Under the pieces are notes generated by a model, which saw only the letters and a list, made by a program, of their open reading frames with translations, was not told the origin of the DNA and did not search any database. Made by a program: the position numbers and the translations under genes. Positions 7,609-13,411 of a stretch of 13,411 nucleotides of DNA are shown piece after piece. The stretch comes from a bacterium UBP10_UBA1149 (GTDB lineage: Bacteria > Desulfobacterota > Binatia > UBA1149), in contig DBZX01000069.1 in NCBI GenBank assembly GCA_002311335.1, forward strand, positions 33,315 through 46,725. Direction: 5' to 3'. Positions within the stretch are counted from its first letter, which is position 1; each line of letters starts with the position of its first letter.

Positions 7609-7725
7609 GCGCCTCGCCCTTTCTGGGTGGTTGACTGAAGACCGTCGTGTGATAGCTCACACTGAAACGTGTTCTACCCTTGCCACGCGGCTTTTCGGTC
7701 ATTTAGGGGCTTCCGGGCAGGCACC
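7569..7725. repeat. 9-bp perfect inverted repeat spanning the divergent promoters
   Basis: GGTGCCTGC at 7569-7577 is the exact reverse complement of GCAGGCACC at 7717-7725. Each copy reads GCAGGCACC toward the gene on its own side. The plus-strand copy overlaps the sigma-54-like element. It may be a paired binding site; this is inference. Confidence 0.35.
7647..7662. promoter_or_regulatory. Perfect dyad GTGTGA-N4-TCACAC, candidate operator or activator site
   Basis: The sequence GTGTGATAGCTCACAC has perfect 6-bp arms around a 4-bp spacer. If transcription starts about 12 bp after the sigma-54-like element, the dyad centre lies near -91, a normal distance for an enhancer-binding protein site. 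CRP sites have a 6-bp spacer between TGTGA and TCACA, so a CRP site is less likely. The binding protein is unknown. Confidence 0.45.
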
Positions 7726-7734
7726 AGCGCGGCC
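7719..7734 (+). promoter_or_regulatory. Weak sigma-54-like -24/-12 element before the catabolic operon
   Basis: AGGCACCAGCGCGGCC keeps GGCAC at -24 and GC at -12 with the correct 12-bp offset relative to the consensus TGGCACG-N4-TTGC. The TT of the -12 box is replaced by CG. It lies 27 bp before the GTG at 7762. It is suggestive only because a sigma-54 activator is encoded next door. Confidence 0.25.
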
Positions 7735-7761
7735 TCTTAAAAGGGCAGCAAAGCCAACACC

Positions 7762-8946
7762 GTGTACCTCGACCTTTCCACAGAACAGAAGGAGCTGCGG
7801 CAGCGCATCCGCGACTATTATGCCGACATGTTTACGCCCGAGCTTCGCGCGCGCTGGGAAGCCGAGCGCGAGGAGGCCGGCGGTCCACTGTTTCGCGAAC
7901 TGGTAGAACGCATGGGTGCCGACGGCTGGCTGGGGATGGGCTGGCCCACCGAACACGGCGGCCAGGGCTTCACGCCGCTTGAGCAGTTTATTTTCTGGGA
8001 CGAGACCTGGCGAGCCCGCGCCCCGCTGCCGGTCATCGCCTGCAACACGGTGGGCCCCACGCTGATGAGCTTCGGCAGTGACGCGCAGAAGGCCGAGCTG
8101 CTGCCGGGCATACGCGAGGGCCGGTTGATGTTTGCCATCGGCTACACCGAGCCCGACGCGGGTACCGATCTCGCCTCGCTCAAGACCACCGCCGTGCGCG
8201 ACGGTGACCAGTGGGTGATCAACGGCCAGAAAATCTTCACCACCCACGCACACGACTGCGACTACCTGTGGATGGCCTGCCGCACCGACCCCGACGCCAA
8301 GCCCCACAAGGGCATAAGCATCATACTGGTGCCGGCCGATTCGCCCGGCTTCGAGTTTACGCCCATCAAGACCCTGGGCGGCGAGCGCACCAACGCCACC
8401 TATTTTGACAACGTGCGCGTGCCGCTGGAAAACGTAGTCGGCGAGGTCAACCAGGGCTGGAAACTCATCACCACCCAGCTCAACCACGAACGCATCGCCC
8501 TGGCCTGCCCCGGCCTGTCGGACCGGGTATTCGACGAGGTACGGCAGTGGGCCGTAGACAGCGAGTCACCGTCGGGCGGCCGCATGATAGACGAGCCCTG
8601 GGTGCAGACCGCGCTCGCGCGAGTGTACGCCAAGCTCGAAGCCGTAAAGATACTCAACTGGAAGTCGGCCTGGTCGCTCGACCAGGGCCACCCCGACATG
8701 GCCGAAGCGTCGGCGGTCAAGGTGCTGGGCACCGAGTTTTTCGTGGAATGCTACCGCCTCTTGCTCGAGATAACCGGGAGCGCGGGCACGCTCAGGGCCG
8801 GCGAAGCCGGCTGCCTGTTCGGCGGCCTGCTGGAGCAGGCCTGCCGCGGCGCGACCACGCTCACCTTCGGTGGTGGTGTCAACGAAGTACAGCGCGACAT
8901 AATCGCCATGGCCGGGCTGCGGCTGCCCAGGGCCCCGCGCCGATGA
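7762..8946 (+). CDS. chsE2: Acyl-CoA dehydrogenase, ChsE2/FadE29-like catalytic subunit
   Basis: An FAD-dependent acyl-CoA dehydrogenase of 394 residues. The flavin and substrate motif YTEPDAGTD (128-136), QKIFTTHA (156-163) and the C-terminal GGGVNEVQRD (about 370-379) are intact. Glu243 in LNHERIAL sits where isovaleryl- and long-chain acyl-CoA dehydrogenases have their catalytic base. Family knowledge: mycobacterial FadE29 (ChsE2) pairs with FadE28 (ChsE1) as an alpha2beta2 enzyme that desaturates the 3-carbon side chain of 3-oxo-4-pregnene-20-carboxyl-CoA. The partner-like dehydrogenase is encoded two genes downstream. This is the first gene of the operon, starting at GTG 7762 with a weak ribosome site. 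The steroid substrate is inferred from the neighbours, and the symbol is a functional analogy. A generic branched-chain dehydrogenase is the alternative. Confidence 0.85.
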   Translation: MYLDLSTEQKELRQRIRDYYADMFTPELRARWEAEREEAGGPLFRELVERMGADGWLGMGWPTEHGGQGFTPLEQFIFWDETWRARAPLPVIACNTVGPTLMSFGSDAQKAELLPGIREGRLMFAIGYTEPDAGTDLASLKTTAVRDGDQWVINGQKIFTTHAHDCDYLWMACRTDPDAKPHKGISIILVPADSPGFEFTPIKTLGGERTNATYFDNVRVPLENVVGEVNQGWKLITTQLNHERIALACPGLSDRVFDEVRQWAVDSESPSGGRMIDEPWVQTALARVYAKLEAVKILNWKSAWSLDQGHPDMAEASAVKVLGTEFFVECYRLLLEITGSAGTLRAGEAGCLFGGLLEQACRGATTLTFGGGVNEVQRDIIAMAGLRLPRAPRR

Positions 8947-8975
8947 ACCCGCCGAGTGGCGAGTAGAGGGTAACG

Positions 8976-9950
8976 ATGTCACTTTCGAGAGAAGAACTGG
9001 AGGTAAAGCTGCTGGACTACGTGGGCCGTGAGATCGGTCCGCCCGAGCAGGGCCCCTACCCCGTAAACGAAACCATGATACGGCAGTGGTGCGAAGCGCT
9101 GGGTGACGAAAACCCCGTGTATACCGACGCCTCTGCGGCGGCCTCGTCGGTGCACGGCGGGCTGGTAGCGCCACCCACGATGATGCAGACCTGGAGCCTG
9201 CGCGGCGTCGAGATGGCCGACCCCGACACGGGCCGACAGAACCTGCAGACCGAGCTGCACTCCTTGCTGGGCGACGCCGGCTACCCGGCCGTGGTGGCCA
9301 CCAACTGCGAGCAGGGCTACACGCGTTACCTGAGGCCGGGCGACGAGGTCTTCGTGACCACCACCATCGAGGCCATCTCAGAGCAGAAGGCCACGGCGCT
9401 GGGCATAGGTTACTTCATCAACACCCGAGAGGTCTACCGTGACCAGCGGGGTGACGAAGTCGGCTGGCAGACCTTCCGCGTGCTCAAGTTTGCGCGGGCC
9501 GAGCAGCCGGGTGCAGCGACGTCTGACGGCGCTGCCGACGAAGAATCATCGACGCCCACGCGGCTGCGGCCCCCCATGGCCCACGACAACAAGTGGTGGT
9601 GGGACGGCATAGCCGAGGGGCGACTGCTGGTGCAGAAGTGCGCAGGCTGCGGCGAGCTGCGCCACCCCCCGCGCCCAATGTGCCAGCACTGCCGCTCGCT
9701 TGAGTGGGAAGGCATCGAGTCCTCGGGCGAAGGCGAAGTCTACAGCTACGTGGTCATGCACTACCCCAAGTTCCCCGGCTACGAGTACCCGTTTACCTGC
9801 GCGCTGGTAGAACTCGCCGAGGGCACACGCATGGTCGCCAACGTGGTGGGCTGCGACCCCTCCAAGGTTCACATAGGAATGAAAGTGCGCGCGAGCATCG
9901 AAAACGTCGACGACGAGTTCAAGCTGCCGTTCTTCAGGCCGATTGACTGA
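8976..9950 (+). CDS. chsH2: MaoC-DUF35 fusion, ChsH2-like hydratase and aldolase subunit
   Basis: This is a 324-residue two-domain protein. Residues about 1-175 form a MaoC-like hot-dog domain, with GDENPVYTD at 43-51 and HGGLVAPPTM at 60-69. A Ser/Ala/Glu-rich linker follows (about 176-197). Residues about 200-324 are a DUF35 zinc ribbon plus OB fold, with zinc ligands Cys222, Cys225, Cys236 and Cys239. Family knowledge: in ChsH2 the N-terminal domain joins ChsH1 to form the enoyl-CoA hydratase, while the DUF35 domain binds Ltp2 and is required for its retro-aldolase activity. Length and domain order match ChsH2, and genes for ChsH1- and Ltp2-like partners follow. AGAGGG at 8965-8970 supports the ATG start. 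It lies 29 bp after the first dehydrogenase and 24 bp before the second. Confidence 0.88.
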   Translation: MSLSREELEVKLLDYVGREIGPPEQGPYPVNETMIRQWCEALGDENPVYTDASAAASSVHGGLVAPPTMMQTWSLRGVEMADPDTGRQNLQTELHSLLGDAGYPAVVATNCEQGYTRYLRPGDEVFVTTTIEAISEQKATALGIGYFINTREVYRDQRGDEVGWQTFRVLKFARAEQPGAATSDGAADEESSTPTRLRPPMAHDNKWWWDGIAEGRLLVQKCAGCGELRHPPRPMCQHCRSLEWEGIESSGEGEVYSYVVMHYPKFPGYEYPFTCALVELAEGTRMVANVVGCDPSKVHIGMKVRASIENVDDEFKLPFFRPID

Positions 9951-9974
9951 GCAGGATATAGGGCGGCAGCGGCA

Positions 9975-11156
9975 ATGGATTTTAAACTCGACGAAGAACA
10001 ACAGGCCGTGCGCGAACTGGCGCGCGGAATACTTGAGAAAGAAGTTGACCACGAGCGCCTGAAACAACTCGAGGCCGCCGGCGAAGACTTTGACCGCGAG
10101 CTGTGGGCCACCCTCGCCCGCGCCGGTCTGCTCGGCCTGGCCATACCCGAAGAACACGGCGGCATGGGCTTCGGGCTGGTAGAGCTCTGCGTGCTGGCCC
10201 AGGAACTCGGCCGCGTCGTGGCGCCGGTGCCCGCGCTCGCAACCCTGGCCATGGGGGCCACTGCTATCTCGAGCTTCGGCAGCAACGAACAGAAGAAGGA
10301 ATGGCTGCCGCGAATCTGCGCAGGAAAGGCCGTGGTGGCCGTGGCCATGGCGCGTGGCGCCTGGACCCGCGAGGGACGCGCGCCGCTGACAGCAACGCCC
10401 GACCCGAACGGCGGCTGGACGCTTTCAGGCCAAGTTTCACTGGTGCAGGCCGCCGGCATAAGCGACCTGCTCCTGGTGCCGGCCTGCCTGGGCGGCGGCA
10501 GTGAAGGCGGCGGCGCGGCCCTGTTCCTGGTCGACCCCACTTGCCGGGGCCTGCAACTCACTGGCGCGCGCAGCGCCACCGGTGAGCGTCTTTACACCGT
10601 GAGCCTCGACTCGGTGACGGTAGCAGAACAGGACCTGCTCGGCGGCGCTGACCCGCCCGCGGCAAAGGCCTCCCGTCAACAGGCCTTCGACCGGACGCGC
10701 GACTGCGGGCTGGCCGTGAGCTGCGCGTTGCAGACCGGCGTATCAGAAAAGGCCGTTGAAATGACAGCCGCCTACGTTAGCGAACGCCAGCAATTCGGCC
10801 GACCCATCGGCAGCTTCCAGGCCGTGCACCACCGCATGGCCGACTGCTACGTAGATCTCGAATCCATGCGCTGGACGGCGTGGCGGGCGGCCTGGCTGCT
10901 GGCCGAGGGACGCGACACGGCGCGCGAGTTGATGGTGGCCCGTCACTGGTCGGCCGAAGGCGGCGCGCGAATAGCCTCCGCCACGCAACACCTGCACGCG
11001 GGCATGGGCGTGGACACCGACTACCCGCTATACCGATATTTTCTGAACTCCAAGGCGCTCGAGCTGGGAACCGGCTCGGCGGCGGCGCAACTGGCCGCGC
11101 TGGGCAGGAGCCTGGCCGACGAAGCGACCGGCAACGACCGACAGGAGAAAGCCTGA
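9975..11156 (+). CDS. chsE1: Acyl-CoA dehydrogenase, ChsE1/FadE28-like partner subunit
   Basis: A 393-residue acyl-CoA dehydrogenase homologue with divergent active-site motifs. ERQQFGRPIGSFQ (270-282) and QHLHAGMGVDTDYPLYRYF (338-356) are typical of FadE28-type subunits. It lacks the TEPxAGTD motif, no Glu is visible at the helix equivalent to Glu243 of the first dehydrogenase (the sequence there is FDRTRDCGLA), and the C-terminal position reads ELGTGS instead of YEGT. It is therefore probably the non-basic partner of a heteromeric enzyme. Family knowledge: in mycobacterial ChsE pairs one subunit supplies the catalytic Glu and the other completes the FAD and substrate sites. The stop codon overlaps the next start (TGATG), indicating translational coupling to the hydratase subunit. 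An unrelated inactive paralogue is the alternative but fits the context less well. Confidence 0.83.
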   Translation: MDFKLDEEQQAVRELARGILEKEVDHERLKQLEAAGEDFDRELWATLARAGLLGLAIPEEHGGMGFGLVELCVLAQELGRVVAPVPALATLAMGATAISSFGSNEQKKEWLPRICAGKAVVAVAMARGAWTREGRAPLTATPDPNGGWTLSGQVSLVQAAGISDLLLVPACLGGGSEGGGAALFLVDPTCRGLQLTGARSATGERLYTVSLDSVTVAEQDLLGGADPPAAKASRQQAFDRTRDCGLAVSCALQTGVSEKAVEMTAAYVSERQQFGRPIGSFQAVHHRMADCYVDLESMRWTAWRAAWLLAEGRDTARELMVARHWSAEGGARIASATQHLHAGMGVDTDYPLYRYFLNSKALELGTGSAAAQLAALGRSLADEATGNDRQEKA

Positions 11157-11581
11157 TGTCCAACCTGACCCTGGCCCTGGCGCAACTCAAGGTGGGCGAC
11201 GCCCTGCCCGAGCTGCCCATAGCGATCACCACCACGCTGGTGGTCGGCGGCGCGCTGGCCTCGCGCGATTTTACGCTCGTACACCACGACAAGGGCCAGG
11301 CCCAGGCCGCCGGCATGCAGGACGTGTTCATGAACATCCTCACGACCAACGGGCTGGTGGGCCGCTACGTCACCGACTGGGCCGGGCCCGACTCGGTGAT
11401 GAAAGGCGTGTCGATCAAACTGGGCACGCCCAACCTGCCCGGCGACACCATGAAGATGAGTGGCCAGGTGAGCGCCATCGACGAAAAAGAAGGCACGGTT
11501 ACCGTCGAGATCGCGGGCAGCAACTCCTGGGGCGACCACGTCACGGGCTCGGTCACCGTCGCGTTGCCGGGGAGCAGCTGA
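11156..11581 (+). CDS. chsH1: MaoC-like hydratase small subunit, ChsH1-like
   Basis: A 141-residue single hot-dog-fold protein. Asp38 and His43 in RDFTLVHHD have the five-residue spacing of the Asp/His catalytic pair in MaoC and R-specific enoyl-CoA hydratases. The usual GDxNPxH context is not conserved, which is normal for divergent members. Family knowledge: ChsH1 joins the N-terminal MaoC domain of ChsH2 to hydrate the 17(20)-unsaturated side-chain CoA ester. The gene starts at ATG 11156, overlapping the previous TGA by one base, and ends 2 bp before the aldolase gene. Tight packing between a dehydrogenase subunit and the aldolase supports the pairing. The assignment rests mainly on fold, length and context. 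Confidence 0.8.
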   Translation: MSNLTLALAQLKVGDALPELPIAITTTLVVGGALASRDFTLVHHDKGQAQAAGMQDVFMNILTTNGLVGRYVTDWAGPDSVMKGVSIKLGTPNLPGDTMKMSGQVSAIDEKEGTVTVEIAGSNSWGDHVTGSVTVALPGSS

Positions 11582-11583
11582 GC

Positions 11584-12756
11584 ATGCCCACCACCCTCAA
11601 GAACGAAGCCGCGATAGCTGGTATCGGCCAGACCGAGTTCTCCAAGAACTCGGGGCGCTCCGAACTGCAGCTCGCCTGCGAGGCCGTGAGCGCGGCCCTG
11701 GACGACTGCGGGTTGGACCCCGGCGAGGTCGACGGCCTGACGACCTTTACCATGGACACCACCGACGAGGTGGAGCTGGCGCAGAACGTCGGCCTGGGCG
11801 ACCTCACGTTCTTCAGCCGCATACCGTACGGCGGCGGGGCCGCCATTGGCGTGATGCAGCAGGCGGCCATGGCCGTGGCAACGGGCGTGGCTAACTACGT
11901 GGTCGTGTACCGCGCGTTCAACGAACGCTCGGGCCACCGCTACAGCGCCGGTGTGGGCGAGGGCATCGTCACGGCCGACCTCGTGCACTGGGGATGGTAC
12001 ATGTCGGTGGGCCTGCTCACGCCGGCCAGCTGGGTGGCCATGTTCACCCAGCGCTACATGCACGAATACGGCATCACCGAGCTCGACCTCGCGCGCGTGG
12101 CTGTCGTGACCCGCAAGCACGCGGTCAACAACCCGGCCGCGTTCTTCTACGAGAAAGAACTCACCATCGACGAACACCACGACAGCCGCTGGATCGTTGA
12201 ACCCCTGCGACTGTTCGACTGTTGCCAGGAGAGCGACGGCGGCTGCGCGTGCATTGTCACCACGCCCGAACGCGCCCGCGATCTCGCAAAGAAACCGGCC
12301 GTGATACGCGGTGTAGCCGAAGCCGCCACGCGCGGGCAGGAAAACATGACGAGTTTCTACCGACCCAGCATCAGCTACCTGCCCGAGACCGACCTCGTCG
12401 CCAAGCAGGTCTACGAGCAGTCGGGGCTTGAAGTCGATGACATCGACGCGGCCATCATCTACGACGCTTTCACACCCATAGTACTGTGGCAGTTGGAGAG
12501 CTGGGGCTTCTGCGGTCGCGGAGAAGCCGGCGCCTTCGTGGGCGATGGCAACCTCGAACTCGACGGGCGGCTTCCCACCAACACCCACGGTGGACAGCTG
12601 AGCGAAGCCTACATACACGGCATGAACGGCGTCAACGAGGGCGTGCGCTTGATACGCGGCGACTCGGTCAACCAGCCCGAGCGCAACGACCACGTGCTGG
12701 TCACCGGCGGCGTGGGTGTGCCCACCAGCGGAATGATACTGGGGCAACCCGACTGA
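11584..12756 (+). CDS. ltp2: Ltp2-like side-chain retro-aldolase (SCP2-thiolase family)
   Basis: A 390-residue thiolase-fold protein of the lipid-transfer/SCP2-thiolase branch. The nucleophilic Cys loop of true thiolases is replaced by PYGGG (81-85), so Claisen chemistry is unlikely. Tyr293 (IIYDAFTP) and Tyr343 (LSEAYIHG) are one residue offset from the two tyrosines, 294 and 344, that I recall as catalytic in characterised Ltp2. The conserved THGG precedes Tyr343. Family knowledge: Ltp2 bound to the DUF35 domain of ChsH2 splits the 17-hydroxy side-chain CoA thioester into an androstane-17-one and propionyl-CoA. A DUF35 partner is encoded in the same operon. The start follows the hydratase stop by 2 bp, indicating coupling. 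A ring different from a steroid (hopanoid or other terpenoid) is possible. Confidence 0.87.
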   Translation: MPTTLKNEAAIAGIGQTEFSKNSGRSELQLACEAVSAALDDCGLDPGEVDGLTTFTMDTTDEVELAQNVGLGDLTFFSRIPYGGGAAIGVMQQAAMAVATGVANYVVVYRAFNERSGHRYSAGVGEGIVTADLVHWGWYMSVGLLTPASWVAMFTQRYMHEYGITELDLARVAVVTRKHAVNNPAAFFYEKELTIDEHHDSRWIVEPLRLFDCCQESDGGCACIVTTPERARDLAKKPAVIRGVAEAATRGQENMTSFYRPSISYLPETDLVAKQVYEQSGLEVDDIDAAIIYDAFTPIVLWQLESWGFCGRGEAGAFVGDGNLELDGRLPTNTHGGQLSEAYIHGMNGVNEGVRLIRGDSVNQPERNDHVLVTGGVGVPTSGMILGQPD

Positions 12757-12797
12757 CAACGGACTGATACCGGCGAGCCCGGCAGGAGATAACGACG

Positions 12798-13411
12798 ATG
12801 CCCGAAGCAGTAATAGTAGAAGCGTTGAGAAGCCCGATAGCGCGCGGCAAGCGCGGACGAGGTCAGCTGAGCGGCTTGCACGCCGCCGACCTGCTGGGCC
12901 GCGTGCAGGCAGCCGTCTGCGAGAGGGCGGGCCTCGAGGCCACCGACGTTGACCAGATAATCGGCGGTTGCGTCACGCAGGCGGGCGAACAGTCGAACAA
13001 CATCGCGCGCCACGCCTGGCTGTCGCAGGGCAGCGACTGGACCGTGGCGGGCACCACCATCGACACGCAGTGCGGCAGCGGACAGCAAGCCAATAATATA
13101 GTGTCGGCACTGGTGGGGTCGGGCCAGATCGACGCGGGCATAGCCTGCGGCGTAGAAGTCATGAGCCACGTGGGGCTGGGGGCCAACGCGATCAACGGCC
13201 CGGGGTTTTTTCAGACCGACCCCTGGCCCTGGGACAGCCCGCTCGACCAGTTTACCGCGGCCGAGCGCATAGCAGACAACCGCGGAATCACGCGCGAAGA
13301 CTGCGACGCACTGGCACTGGCCTCGCAACACAAGGCCGCCCGTGCCCGCGACGAGGGCCGCTTCGATCGAGAAATCCTGGCTGTTGAGGCCCCCTTGGTG
13401 GACGACCAGGG
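12798..13411 (+). CDS. fadA5: FadA5-like steroid thiolase, 3' end cut by window
   Basis: The first 204 residues of a thiolase, roughly half of the usual length of about 390. The nucleophilic Cys92 lies in DTQCGSGQQA, and GGCVTQAGEQSNNI and GVEVMSHVGLGAN follow the family pattern. From memory these blocks, and the N-terminal VIVEA-RSPI and LSGLHA segments, closely resemble mycobacterial FadA5, the thiolase that shortens cholesterol side-chain 3-ketoacyl-CoA esters. The ribosome site AGGAGA (12784-12789) is the best in the operon, 8 nt before ATG 12798. The gene follows the aldolase by 41 bp on the same strand. It would act in the beta-oxidation round just before the steps catalysed by the upstream genes. 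A general acetyl-CoA acetyltransferase is the alternative. The second catalytic half (His and second Cys) is outside the window. Confidence 0.85.
   Translation, partial: MPEAVIVEALRSPIARGKRGRGQLSGLHAADLLGRVQAAVCERAGLEATDVDQIIGGCVTQAGEQSNNIARHAWLSQGSDWTVAGTTIDTQCGSGQQANNIVSALVGSGQIDAGIACGVEVMSHVGLGANAINGPGFFQTDPWPWDSPLDQFTAAERIADNRGITREDCDALALASQHKAARARDEGRFDREILAVEAPLVDDQ

Larger units (their letters stand above)
7458..7761. other. Divergent intergenic region between regulator and catabolic operon
   Basis: This 304-bp stretch separates the divergent regulator and first dehydrogenase genes (244 bp if the regulator starts at 7517). No further gene is supported. It contains a G-tract-rich part (about 7520-7545), an 8-bp inverted repeat (7549-7556 with 7601-7608), a 9-bp inverted repeat (7569-7577 with 7717-7725), a perfect 6+6 dyad (7647-7662) and a weak sigma-54-like element (7719-7734). 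Both promoters are expected here. I see no good sigma-70 promoter. Confidence 0.7.

Noticed and set aside
7607..7624. Hairpin GGGCG-CCT-CGCCC followed by TTTCT, resembling a terminator
   Set aside because: The stem has only five pairs and the T-tract is short and interrupted; no plus-strand gene ends just upstream, so a terminator is not supported. A weak leader attenuator cannot be excluded.
7631..7659. TTGACT as a sigma-70 -35 box before the catabolic operon
   Set aside because: No acceptable -10 hexamer lies 16-18 bp downstream.
7647..7662. CRP-type binding site
   Set aside because: The TGTGA and TCACA half-sites are perfect but separated by 4 bp instead of 6; kept only as an unassigned dyad.
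11365..12759. A 464-codon open frame on the minus strand across the ltp2-like gene
   Set aside because: It is fully antisense to a gene with strong family motifs, has no recognisable domain, and is a typical by-product of high GC content.
1..13411. tRNA, rRNA, CRISPR arrays, insertion sequences
   Set aside because: No cloverleaf-like sequence, regularly spaced short direct repeats, transposase gene or terminal inverted repeats were seen on reading both strands.

Overview
The window is GC-rich, densely coded DNA from a Gram-negative (diderm) bacterium. An apolipoprotein N-acyltransferase implies a lipoprotein-bearing inner and outer membrane. A GAF/AAA+/Fis regulator of the sigma-54 activator class and a very large protein with PD40, thrombospondin-type-3 and DUF4215-type cysteine-rich modules point to a deltaproteobacterium-like lineage, such as Myxococcota, Desulfobacterota or Candidatus Binatota. 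The lineage is inferred from gene content, not shown. AUA isoleucine codons are unusually common for such GC-rich DNA.

Region 1 (1-3840, + strand) is the 3'-terminal 1279 codons of a giant, probably exported repeat protein, cut by the window start. In order it has six PD40-like blades, six repeats of a second type with Asp-rich loops, a short Cys-rich part, a thrombospondin-type-3 segment, a DUF4215-type repeat, and a duplicated helical module with the same cysteine pattern in both copies. Region 2 (3882-4250, + strand) holds a 93-residue membrane protein. Its TGA stop is followed immediately, in the same frame, by a 28-codon ORF carrying another hydrophobic segment, so this is one interrupted or read-through gene or a coupled pair. 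Region 3 (4260-7457, - strand) is a two-gene unit: the regulator first, then lnt 6 bp downstream. Region 4 (7458-7761) is a 304-bp divergent intergenic region rich in inverted repeats, including a perfect 6+6 dyad and a weak sigma-54-like -24/-12 element facing the catabolic genes.

Region 5 (7762-13411, + strand) is the main content: a tightly spaced operon of acyl-CoA dehydrogenase, MaoC-DUF35 fusion, second acyl-CoA dehydrogenase, small MaoC-like hydratase, SCP2-thiolase-like aldolase and thiolase (cut by the window end). This is the gene set of the mycobacterial igr operon (chsE1, chsE2, chsH1, chsH2, ltp2) plus a FadA5-like thiolase. In actinobacteria these enzymes remove the last part of a steroid C17 side chain. 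The two dehydrogenases form one alpha2beta2 enzyme that desaturates the 3-carbon side chain of a pregnane-20-carboxyl-CoA. The ChsH1-ChsH2 pair hydrates it. Ltp2, docked on the DUF35 domain of ChsH2, cleaves it by retro-aldol reaction to an androstane-17-one and propionyl-CoA. FadA5 performs thiolysis in the preceding beta-oxidation round. The window therefore suggests that this probably non-actinobacterial Gram-negative carries a complete side-chain removal module for a sterol, bile acid or related polycyclic isoprenoid, possibly under the neighbouring sigma-54 activator. No RNA genes, CRISPR arrays or insertion sequences were found.
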